This document shows positions 30,733-40,289 of a stretch of DNA of 64,000 nucleotides, piece after piece. The translations under genes were made by a program, and so were the position numbers. The stretch lies in the NCBI GenBank assembly GCA_000695325.1, contig AVPN01000016.1:81019-145018 (forward strand), read 5' to 3'. Origin of the DNA: Pleurobrachia bachei (Eukaryota; Ctenophora; Tentaculata; Cydippida; Pleurobrachiidae). The notes beneath the pieces were generated by a model. It ran no database searches. It was not told the DNA's origin and saw only the letters and a list, made by a program, of their open reading frames with translations. Position 1 is the stretch's first letter. Every line of letters starts with the position of its first letter.

Positions 30733-32697
30733 TCAGTTATACCGGAAGAACCGACGCAGACGAAGGTGGACATGAGTATCCAGTTTCTCTTGCATCGCTA
30801 CGAAATCCTTTCTCAGATTCATCAAGAATTCCTGATCTCTTGCCTCCGCACTGAAAGGGGGGGGGTTGTTAGGACTAAACCAGGGATGGAATAAAGAAGC
30901 AGGATAGAGACGAGATATCGGAGTTATTTCAGGGGGACTGTTATTACCTCTTATCCTTCTCGTTATCCCGTGTTTCCTCCTGTAAAGCTGCAGTAGCAAG
31001 AAACTCGTTCTCTTGTTTTATTTTCTGCCACGCAGGAATACCCTCGTTCCAGGAGAACCTGAGAAACAAGCACTTTAGTTTTACAATATAAATCAGGGTC
31101 GGGAAACCTCTGACCCCATCGCTATTGTAGGAGAAGGTATAACCAAGAATTAAACTAAACTCACCCTCCTCTGATTGGTGGCAACTCAGGAATGTTTGAT
31201 TTGGTTTCGTAGGTTGTACGCTCTGATACATTGTGTAGTGAATCTGCCCTCTCCTTCTCTTCCTTTACCAATACAGGTTTCTGAGTGGATAGTTTTGAGA
31301 GATTGTGGCAGCAAAATTGTGAAAATATTAGGAGCTAATACTAAATTTAGAACATATAAATATAGATGCAGTAACATAAGTTTAACCTTGTTTTTGAGGT
31401 CCCTGTTTTTGATGTAGAATAGAGCAGTTAGGACGTAGTGGAAGGCTTCCAATCGTTTCACCACCTCTTCTCTCTTGATACTAAAAAGAGGCAGGAGTGT
31501 CATAGTATCCTCCAAAGTCAAGAAAGCTACACATATAAAATCTTAAACTGTACGCAGCCCTTAATTGCTGGAGTACTCCAATCAGTGTGGGATGCGTGGA
31601 ACTGTTTTAGAGAGATATTGAATTCCATAAGAGATCGTTCTACACATCCTAAAAACTATTGTGTGATAAGTTCCAAAATAGTTCTGAAATAAAAAATATT
31701 TTATCATAAATGTTAGAATCACTAACTTGTCGATAGCGGAAGGCTGGAGAATAGATGATTCGTCTTGGAGGATTTCGCTGCCAATTGAATCTTCAATATT
31801 CTACAGGGAAAAGTAAAGATGTGACAGATATTGGAACGATGAAGTCAGAAAAACGTGACTGTTCGAGAGATTTCAAGATGGCCTGGGAGAGGCACATAGT
31901 TGGAAATAAACTTACCGCTTCGATTTTGCTTTTGTCCAATGTCTGGAAATATGGAGCACCACCCCGAGTTGCTGAGACTCTTTTGTTGGTCATGTTCACT
32001 GCCTTCATCAATTGATTGAACCCTGGTGGTAAAGAATTCTATTATTTCCTTGAATCATTGTAAATTATTCACCTCAATTCAAAGTCAGTGGTGACAAGAC
32101 AACATACCGGTGGATTTGATACCAGGCCACTCATGCTCATTTACAACAAATTGTTTTGCTCTGCGACGGCTCGGTTTTCTCTCTGGATTCTCATCTTGTC
32201 CAACATTTTGCAACCGAACGGCAGGAAAGACGCTCCTCCACTTCTTCATGTTCATTGCAACGATCTCTCGCTCATGGGATTTGTCGAAGTTATTAAAAAC
32301 CTCCAAAGTTAGTGACTTTGCATCAAGAGTTATTCGCCCCAAGGTCTTATAAGCTGCGGTAACAGACGAACCATGACCACAGTCTAGATACTGTCTCTGC
32401 CTAACAAGTCTGGACTCCTGACGCAACTCCTCGATGCCTGACAGAACGAAGAAGATATTAAAAACCCGGACGGCTCGAGTTGAACAAAGGTTTTCAAGAT
32501 GTCAAAACAATAAGCCAAGACCGTCAAATTAACTTACTGCCATGTTCATTGTAAGGTTTTTCGATGTATTCTTCTCCGTTTCGACAGGTAACCTTCCCAT
32601 CGATATTGGTGCTTGGACGGTAAAGGACATGCTTGTTTCGAATAGTGGCAAAAAACTTGTTCAGATCATGCCTATCGTATGCCCTTTCCATGCTCAT
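30733..32697 (-). CDS. Unknown eight-exon protein of 369 residues
   Basis: Exons from 5': 32538-32697, 32108-32437, 31916-32022, 31727-31800, 31387-31480, 31165-31280, 30948-31058 and 30733-30850. The summed length, 1110 nt, is a whole number of codons and every junction keeps frame, which supports the model. The protein starts MSMERAYDRHDLNKFF. It has a basic middle (RKPSRRRAKQF), WPGIKSTGFNQLMKAV, a central helix (REEVVKRLEAFHYVLTALF) and a helical C-terminus ending LRRFFRYN. There is no signal peptide, membrane segment or catalytic motif that I can name. It is divergent from the gene at 33307, with a shared upstream region of 609 bp. The function is unknown. Confidence 0.7.
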
Positions 32698-33306
32698 AGC
32701 ACAAACAGTGAATATGACAAAGTCAAAAGTTGAAAAGATGGATTTCCGGGAAACTGTTGCTGCAGCAACGATGTCTTGCGGAGTAAATTCAGTACGAAAT
32801 GTTGGGTAAAGTTTCCCTTTTGCGCGCGGCTAAAAATGGAGCGCGCTGTAAAAATAAATATTGCAGCGCCGCGCAGCACCGAATATCAAATCAGAAAAAA
32901 AGCTCTCCAAGCAAAAATGTTTTTTTGCCTTCTGAAAATCTGAAACCCCGCCTTTTTAGTTTTTTCGTCTCAGTGCTAGCAAACTGCTTGGAATGCGCTG
33001 CAATCCCCTCTTTTGCACTGCCGCGCCACACACCTTTATAAAAGGGCCTGTAGCATATGCCAAGCAAACTGCAAAGGTGACTGCGTTAATATGTAAAGAC
33101 TTCAAAGCTTGAAGTACTTCAATTTCTAGCTTTTGAACTGTGAAAAAACAGTAAATTTGATCCTTGAGAACCCTGAACCTTAAACGACAAAAATGCTTGT
33201 TCGGTTTTCTGTTTTTGGTTTAGACTTCAGTGGGTTCGGGGACCAGTGTCTACCCATAAAATATTTCATGATTTAGGCAAAGATTAAGTACGTTATTCGC
33301 GATTGA
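32698..33306. promoter_or_regulatory. Divergent promoter region
   Basis: 609 bp between two divergent genes. It holds GC-rich blocks (gcgcgcggc near 32822, cagcgccgcgcag near 32863) and a TATA-like TATAAAAG at 33037-33044, about 260 bp before the plus-strand ATG. A shared regulatory region is inferred; no transcript evidence is available. Confidence 0.4.
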
Positions 33307-33957
33307 ATGGCTCCAGACAAGCTGAGACATGGGGTGGAGGCTGCCATAAAGCTGTGGAAATCAAATACAGCAACCACCTGGGAAGATGCACTCAATTCCT
33401 ACTCTGATTGCAAAAGCATATTATCCGAAACTCTTTCAAATGCACAGTCAAAACTGTCAAAAGAATCGTTTCTTAAAACTGATTCTTGGTTAGAGAAAAC
33501 TCTGGTAAAATCCTTGAAATCAGATGGTGAAATAACACTCGATCAGTTAACAAAACTGATGGTATGGAAGTTACAGCGAGGGCAATTTCGTGCCACTCTC
33601 ATGGGACTTATAAAACGAAACTCAGATAAAAGAGTTCGAGATGTGTCCTGCAAAGCATTGAAACAACTCTTTGACGAATCCGATGTGACAGGTGCCATGA
33701 AAACTCTAACTGAGCTGAGTGGAGTTGGACCTGCTACTGCGAGCCTTATTTTATCGATTGCATCCCCTGACAAAATCCCCTTCATGTCCGACGAAGCTAT
33801 GGATGCAGTAGTTGGACTACCGAGAAAGTACACAATGCCACAGTTCGAAAAGTTTAGAGAGCTTGTGAGTAAGAAAGCTAAAAAGTTGGGAGATGATTGG
33901 ACATTGGTTATGGTCGAAAATGCACTGTTTGCTACGGCAGTGCTTGCCCGATACTGA
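33307..33957 (+). CDS. Orphan helix-hairpin-helix protein
   Basis: Single-exon frame of 216 residues; start MAPDKLRHGVEAAIK. Mostly helical. Near residue 140 it has a clear helix-hairpin-helix turn, LSGVGPATASLILS, followed by PDKIPFMSDEAMDAV. This resembles the DNA-binding hairpin and adjoining helices of the HhH-GPD DNA glycosylase fold. I see no iron-sulphur Cys motif, and a catalytic Lys/Asp pair cannot be assigned with confidence. It is therefore either a divergent glycosylase-like protein or a non-catalytic DNA binder. The AT-rich 3' flank (33961-34080) has no further gene. The missing introns contrast with the neighbouring genes. Confidence 0.75.
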   Translation: MAPDKLRHGVEAAIKLWKSNTATTWEDALNSYSDCKSILSETLSNAQSKLSKESFLKTDSWLEKTLVKSLKSDGEITLDQLTKLMVWKLQRGQFRATLMGLIKRNSDKRVRDVSCKALKQLFDESDVTGAMKTLTELSGVGPATASLILSIASPDKIPFMSDEAMDAVVGLPRKYTMPQFEKFRELVSKKAKKLGDDWTLVMVENALFATAVLARY

Positions 33958-34087
33958 AAAATAGGGCTGTTGTTTTTAACTTATTTTTAATTTAATGTAC
34001 GATATTTCAACTTATTTCTAAGCTTTTAGTATATTTGTTGTTGATTTGTTAATTCAGATAATTACTATTCTCTAATTTAAAGTAGGT

Positions 34088-34454
34088 ATGACCGGTGCCC
34101 AACGGGTGGAAGTCTCCTGTTTTGACAAGGTCAAACAAATGGCCATGACGGGCTTCATTCTGGGTGGCTCAGTTGGAGTTGTCCTGGGATCTTATGGCGC
34201 ATTCAGGTACGGTCATTTCAATCAAAATACAGTACAGTTACATGAAAATTACAACTGTTTGAAATAAGTTAAAATATTTGGATGTAATAAGAAGAAGAAA
34301 AGGTTAGGTGTCTGCAAAGTTAACATCATATTCTCATTATTTCAGGGCGGGACTAAGGGGAAGGAAGTTGATTGACGAACTAGGTCGAACTATGTTGTCC
34401 TCAGGAGGAACCTTTGGAACTTTTATGGCCGTCGCAGGCGCTTTCAGATGCTGA
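34088..34454 (+). CDS. ROMO1: Reactive oxygen species modulator 1
   Basis: Two exons, 34088-34206 and 34346-34454, encode 75 residues (the human protein has 79). Start MTGAQRVEVSCFDKVKQ. The sequence holds the conserved Gly-rich membrane hairpin (FILGGSVGVVLGSYGAF, then GGTFGTFMAVAGAFRC) and the central RAGLRGRK turn. ROMO1 is an inner mitochondrial membrane protein linked to import (Mgr2 family), cristae and reactive oxygen species. The splice sites are standard (AG/GTACGG, TTTCAG) and the final Cys is kept. The gene sits 278 bp before NSMCE1. Confidence 0.95.
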
Positions 34455-34731
34455 GAAAAATGGACTTTCTTGTGTTTAACTTTTGTACGATTCTCTCACT
34501 TTTTGATATAACTTATTGAAAACATTACACATGTTTTACAGTTTTTATGAGTTTCAATGAGCTGTCTCCCCATGGCCCATATACGTATAATAATTAGTAG
34601 GTAACTAAACCTCTCTCCCCTGACCTTCTATCTAGCAACCTCTAATACTCACAATAACAAACATATTATTATCTATCGCAGGAAAGTAACCCAAACAATA
34701 TTCTCTAGTATTCTCTAGCATCAGTATCATC

Positions 34732-35827
34732 ATGGTGAGACTAAGCACCGAACACCACATGTTCATCCAAACCATGGCGGCAAGGAGAATCGTTACCTCA
34801 AAAGAGGCCCGGGAACTGTTCACAAAATGCACCGAAGCTGCTGGTAATTGAATTTCACATTTCACTTTTTCTGGTGGGTAGGAATTTTTGTTTAATTTGA
34901 TATTAACCCCTCCCCCTCGTCTCCCCTTCAGCTCGACGGTACGATGTGGACAAGGAGTTACGTGATCAAGTAACATTCATGAACACTTCCCTCTCCAAAC
35001 TGTTCCTGGAGATACGGGTGGGCCTCTGTGAGGTTACTGGCAAAGAGTTCTACTGCTTTGTAAACACTCAAGAGGATGAGAATTCGAAACTGTGTACAAA
35101 CTACACCGCCCTTGATTTCGCGTTCTTCCGTGAGTAACATATCGGGGTTCTGATAAATCGGGGTTTCGGTAAATAGGTGCCAAATAAGTCATCCTCATTA
35201 GTCACTCTATAGCTGTCGGTCCACGAGAGTAATCAATTTTCTGTGTTACTTTACGTCGTTACACTCATACTTTTAAATCAACTGATTGATTATTATTTGT
35301 CTCCAGGCCGTATCATTGAGCAGATGGTGGTTTCTGCAGATGGATCTTTGAAGAGCACAGATTGTCTCACGCTCTGTAACAACCTGGCGGAGGGTAAGAA
35401 AATGACTTATCAGCATGCCAAAGATCTTCTACGGGGATGGGTTTCAGAAAGGTGAGATGTGAACTAGAACTGTATTAACCTAATTATGACTCCTGAAACT
35501 GTACTAATGTAATCCAGGGAATAGCCTTATTGTTATTACCCTTCTCACCGTCTCTCTCCACTCTCCAGATGGCTGATTGAAGATCGGAAAAACAACTCTT
35601 TCCAGCTAGGACCCCGTGTCACCATTGAGCTAAGCCAGTACATCCAGTCAGTATACCATGACCATGTGACCAACTGCCAACTGTGCAAGACACTATGTGT
35701 GTACGGTAGCCGGTGTGATAGCTGTAATTGCAAGTTTCATGGCCACTGCAAGCAACGTCTCTTCAACAACAGTGGTAGTTTGAATGTAAGGTGTCCCTCC
35801 TGCAAGACCCAGTGGGATATCAAATAA
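34732..35827 (+). CDS. NSMCE1: NSE1 subunit of the SMC5/6 complex (RING E3)
   Basis: Four exons, 34732-34843, 34932-35129, 35307-35451 and 35569-35827, encode 237 residues (human 266). NSE1 pairs with NSE3 and NSE4 in SMC5/6 and acts in DNA repair and recombination. The N-terminal part is winged-helix-like (MFIQTMAARRIVTSKEA). The last exon holds the variant RING: CQLCKTLC, SRCDSCNCKFHGHC, then VRCPSCKTQW. All expected zinc ligands are present. The last exon exists in two further copies downstream (37378-37636 minus, 38259-38517 plus), with a different preceding intron. The stop is TAA here and TAG in both other copies. Confidence 0.93.
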
Positions 35828-36145
35828 GAAGGAGAGACCTACTAGAAAGAAGAAAATTGAGGAGGGAGATTGGACTGTCGTATACTGGTGGGGCTATCAG
35901 AGAATTTTACAATCTATAGGTCGATAAAAGGTGTAATGGACGGCCATTTTTACATTGTTTTATTTCAAATTTCTAAACCGTATCTCTATTTTTAATTACA
36001 ATTTAATTTATCACCTACACGCTATCCAAAATACCTTGTTTTGTTATCGTTATCTTACCAACTAACAAACCAATTAATACATGTCGTGATTAATTGCCCA
36101 ATTGATCATTTTGAATTTCGCAACCCTCACACTGCCTCTCTAGCA

Positions 36146-36304
36146 ATGCCACGAGGGAGAAACAAGAAGAAGAGGAACATTGTTAAGTCAGGAGGAAGAG
36201 ATGAGAATGGGAGAGCACTGATCATGAAATATGATGATGATACCGGTGCTCTGATCGGCTGCAAATATAAAAACAAGAGGCTGAGGGATTATTATGGAAG
36301 ATAG
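36146..36304 (+). pseudogene. Truncated first copy of the zinc-finger gene
   Basis: Starts MPRGRNKKKRNIVKSGG, directly after a CTCTAG acceptor-like site, and follows the family to ALIGCKYKNK. It then leaves it (RLRDYYGR) and stops at 36302-36304. The homology ends where the hairpin-rich insert begins. No zinc fingers remain. Confidence 0.75.
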
Positions 36305-36556
36305 TATCACGCGACAGCGTGATACTCTGTGAATAGATACACTGAGGGCGTAGCTGGAGTGTATCTAGTAGCTCGTGAGCCTGCAGGGCGAACGGAGTTC
36401 ATTATTCTAAAAACACGACCGCAGGGAGTGTTTTCAGATTACTTCTGACACGACCGTAGGGAGTGTTAGAGGTTTACTTAGTACACGACCGAAGGGAGTG
36501 TGCTAAGTTTACGAACTCACAAGCAAAAAGAGTACCACGCTGTAAGTGGTACTCTT
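36303..36556. repeat. Array of small hairpins with a repeated loop
   Basis: Six clear inverted repeats in 254 bp: 36303-36326 (10-bp stem, loop gaca), 36334-36367 (10-bp stem, loop of 14), 36406-36438 (10 of 11 pairs), 36444-36470 (8 pairs, one G-U), 36476-36508 (11 pairs, one G-U) and 36528-36556 (11-bp perfect stem). The fourth to sixth listed span three hairpins, 36406, 36444 and 36476, that share the same 11-nt loop, gaccg(c/t/a)aggga, while their stems differ. A weaker element lies at 36370-36400. No coding frame explains this. Confidence 0.8.
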
Positions 36557-36753
36557 GCATTGTATCACGAGCCAAAAGACAAACAACAACTTCTGGTACA
36601 ACAACAGAAAAAATAGAGATAACGATCAAAATATGCATTGTGTATCCAGTGAGAGAGAGAGAGAGATAAGAGTGTATCTAGCAAAAGATGCAGTGTTACT
36701 AGTGATAAGTGAAAGTAAAAGTAAGATAACGCGTGACGCGAGAGAGATGCAGT

Positions 36754-37054
36754 CTGTACAGCCTTTCATTCTGCAGCGAACATAGGATGCATTATCTACC
36801 CTCTCTAAAGTACTGTTGTTGGAGGCAGTTGTGTTGCAAGCCTTTCTCTTTCCATTATCCTTGTCTTCATCGCTGCTATCACTTAGATCAGTGTCGCTAC
36901 TGTCACTACTGTCACAATAATCCCTCTTGTTTTTATATTTCCAGCCAATAAGAGCACCAGTATCATCATCATATTTCATTATCAGTGCTCTCCCATTCTC
37001 ATCCCTTCCTCCTGACTTGACAATGTTCCTCTTCTTCTTCTTCCCTCGTGGCAT
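36754..37054 (-). pseudogene. Inverted 5' copy of the zinc-finger gene
   Basis: Left-arm copy of the zinc-finger gene start (MPRGKKKKRNIVKSGG at 37054), with the acidic SDSSDTDLSDSSDED stretch. It is cut off at the arm end, inside RCRMKGCT, before any complete zinc finger. Confidence 0.8.
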
Positions 37055-37377
37055 TGCTAGAGAGACTGTGTAAGGGTTGTTAGTTTTCAAAATGACCAGT
37101 AATTGGGCAATTAATCACGACATGTATTAATTGGTTTGTTAATTGGTAAGATAACGGTAACAAAACAAGGTGTTTTGGATAACGTGTAGATGATAAATTG
37201 TAATTAAAAATAGAGATACAGTTTAGAAATTTGAAATAAAACAATGTAAAAATGGCCGTCCATTACATCTTTTATCGACCTATAGCTATAGATTGTAAAA
37301 TTCTCTGATAGCCCCAACAGTATACGACAGTTCAATCTCTCTCCCCACCTTTCTTCCTTCTAGTAGGTCTCTCCTTC

Positions 37378-37636
37378 CTATTTGATATCCCACTGGGTCT
37401 TGCAGGATGGACACCTCACGTTCAAACTACCACTGTTGTTGAACAGGCGTTGTTTGCAGTGTCCATGGAATTTGCAGTTACAGCTATCGCACCTACTTCC
37501 ATACACACATAGCGTCTTGCACAGTTGGCAGTTGGTCACATGGTCATGGTAAACTGACTGGATGTACTGGCTTAGCTCAATGGTGACACGGGGTCCTAGC
37601 TGGAAAGAGTTGTTCTTCCTGTCTTCAATCAGCCAC
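37378..37636 (-). pseudogene. Inverted copy of the NSMCE1 RING exon
   Basis: A 259-bp exon with acceptor CTCTCCAG and stop TAG, encoding the same variant RING as 35569-35827. The protein change is minimal. It has no upstream NSMCE1 exons on this strand. Confidence 0.85.
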
Positions 37637-38258
37637 CTGGAGAGTGGAGAGAAGAAGGGTGGTTAAAATTAGGATATATCATATATCTTGAACAAATAAT
37701 AATAATAATAATAATATCCATACTTATATCCTGCCCATATTCTACAGGGACAGCAGAGCTTTACAGATGCTGCCACTGTAAGAAACTCAGAGCAGTTAAC
37801 TAACTCTTAACCCAAATATATAGACTCAAAAAAACGGTGGAACAAATCCAAATTATCCGGCTCACATATGTGGAAAACAGATTAGGCTCATAACAGACCA
37901 AAATAGTAAATAAACTCGAAAAAGCCACAGGTTACAAAGATATATATATATATATCTTTGTAACCTGTGGCTTTTTCGAGTTTATTTACTATTTTGGTCT
38001 GTTATGAGCCTAATCTGTTTTCCACATATGTGAGCCGGATAATTTGGATTTGTTCCACCGTTTTTTTGAGTCTATATATTTGGGTTAAGAGTTAGTTAAC
38101 TGCTCTGAGTTTCTTCCAGTGGCAGCATCTGTAAAGCTCTGCTGTCCCTGTAGAATATGGGCAGGATATAAGTATGGATATTATTATTATTATTATTATT
38201 TGTTCAAGATATATGATATATCCTAATTTTAACCACCCTTCTTCTCTCCACTCTCCAG

Positions 38259-38517
38259 GTGGCTGATTGAAGACAGGAAGAACAACTCTTTCCAGCTAGG
38301 ACCCCGTGTCACCATTGAGCTAAGCCAGTACATCCAGTCAGTTTACCATGACCATGTGACCAACTGCCAACTGTGCAAGACGCTATGTGTGTATGGAAGT
38401 AGGTGCGATAGCTGTAACTGCAAATTCCATGGACACTGCAAACAACGCCTGTTCAACAACAGTGGTAGTTTGAACGTGAGGTGTCCATCCTGCAAGACCC
38501 AGTGGGATATCAAATAG
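38259..38517 (+). pseudogene. Third copy of the NSMCE1 RING exon
   Basis: Right-arm mirror of 37378-37636, on the plus strand, with an acceptor at 38257-38258. The NSMCE1 transcript could in principle splice to it from 35451, giving an alternative last exon. That is inference; phase and acceptor would allow it. Confidence 0.8.
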
Positions 38518-38840
38518 GAAGGAGAGACCTACTAGAAGGAAGAAAGGTGGGGAGAGAGATTGAACTGTCGTATACTGTTGGGGCTATCAGAGAATTTTAC
38601 AATCTATAGCTATAGGTCGATAAAAGATGTAATGGACGGCCATTTTTACATTGTTTTATTTCAAATTTCTAAACTGTATCTCTATTTTTAATTACAATTT
38701 ATCATCTACACGTTATCCAAAACACCTTGTTTTGTTACCGTTATCTTACCAATTAACAAACCAATTAATACATGTCGTGATTAATTGCCCAATTACTGGT
38801 CATTTTGAAAACTAACAACCCTTACACAGTCTCTCTAGCA

Positions 38841-39809
38841 ATGCCACGAGGGAAGAAGAAGAAGAGGAACATTGTCAAGTCAGGAGGAAGGGATGAGAAT
38901 GGGAGAGCACTGATAATGAAATATGATGATGATACTGGTGCTCTTATTGGCTGGAAATATAAAAACAAGAGGGATTATTGTGACAGTAGTGACAGTAGCG
39001 ACACTGATCTAAGTGATAGCAGCGATGAAGACAAGGATAATGGAAAGAGAAAGGCTTGCAACACAACTGCCTCCAACAACAGTACTTTAGAGAGGGTAGA
39101 TAATGCATCCTATGTTCGCTGCAGAATGAAAGGCTGTACAGTATGGAAACCCTCACAAAACGAACTAAATGAGCACATCAGGACGGAACACCCTGTACGA
39201 AAACAACAATGTGATGAGTGTGTTATGACGTTTCAATCACCTGGTGAACTTGATGCACACAAGGCATCCCACCGTGTTGATAAACCCTTCAAATGTGGGG
39301 AGTGTGGGAGAGGGTTCAATACAAATAGCGCTTGTAAACAGCACGGGGAGATAGTACACAGTAGGATGAAGATATTCCATAGTAATCTGAAGAATTGTAG
39401 AACCCGGCGCACCACCCAGGAGGCCCTCTACCATCACATCCGACAGGATCATCCCCTCAAGAACGATTGTCCCATGTCATTTGATCACAAATGTGTTCTC
39501 CAGAAACACCAAACCATCCACACCGACGAGAAACCCTTCCCGTGTGATCAGTGTGACATGAGGTTTAAACACTTTTGAACGCGAGACCAGCATAAGAAAC
39601 TTCATACCACCAAGTTCCCCGAGCATCAATGTGATATTTGTGGGGCGAGGTTCACCCGGAGATCTGGAGTGGTGCATCATAAGAGGAGACACACGGGTGA
39701 AAAACCATTTCCGTGTACATTTTGTGAGGAGTTGTTAGCCTTTGCTGGTGATAGATCTAAACATGAGCTAACCTACCCCCACCGTAAAGACTTTGTTAAC
39801 GTATGTTAA
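38841..39809 (+). CDS. C2H2 zinc-finger protein interrupted by an in-frame TGA
   Basis: Start MPRGKKKKRNIVKSGG at 38841. A basic head, then an acidic Asp/Ser stretch (about residues 55-75), then C2H2 fingers: degenerate ones (CRMKGC...H-x4-H), CDECVMTFQSPGELDAH, CGECGRGFNTNSACKQH and CDQCDMRFKHF. The frame stops with TGA at 39576-39578, inside a finger. The same frame then continues for 76 codons with THTGEKPFPC-type linkers (HTGEKPFPCTFC) to TAA at 39807. The stop is therefore probably a recent nonsense change or a base error. It is probably a DNA-binding regulator; no orthologue is recognised. Confidence 0.75.
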
Positions 39810-40289
39810 CCTGTGTGGAGTAAGGGTGGAGTTAGGGTTAACCTGTGAAGGGGAGGGTTAACTGTTTTAACAATTTATTGAAACTTTATTATATAATCAA
39901 TGATTTTATTAATCGGGCGCCGGATTTTTCAAAGGATAGGACTTTCAATCAATTTTGTACTTTTTAAATGCATATTTTAATCAATTTATTTTATAGATTT
40001 ATTTTATACGAAAGCTAATCAATAATCAAAGAACTGTATAATGCTCATTTTTTCTGATTTTCTAAACTTTAACCTCATTTTTAACTTTTTAACAACTTAT
40101 TTCTCTGTGTCTACCGTCCTAACAACCCTCTGCCAATCCCCTGTATATCCCGTACATTACATTGGTAATGAAATTACCCCACCACGCGAGCGCCCCAGTG
40201 GGCACGAGCACGTAGGGGTAATAATATCGCTTGTACAGCGGGAAAAAATTCCTGTGTCCAAATTTTTTGAACATACCGAGGAAATTGTC

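Larger units (their letters stand above)
36754..39141. repeat. Near-perfect 2.39-kb palindrome
   Basis: Left arm 36754-37947 and right arm 37948-39141 are reverse complements about the centre 37947.5, which is an AT-repeat core (gttacaaaga on the left, tctttgtaac on the right). I saw only one mismatch in the stretches compared (37773 against 38122). Each arm holds the NSMCE1 last exon and the start of the zinc-finger gene. There is no spacer. It is either a genuine palindromic duplication or a fold-back assembly/cloning artefact. Confidence 0.88.

Noticed and set aside
36463-36785. Short open frames over the hairpin array
   Set aside because: They cross the inverted repeats without any conserved composition; the hairpin structure explains the sequence better.
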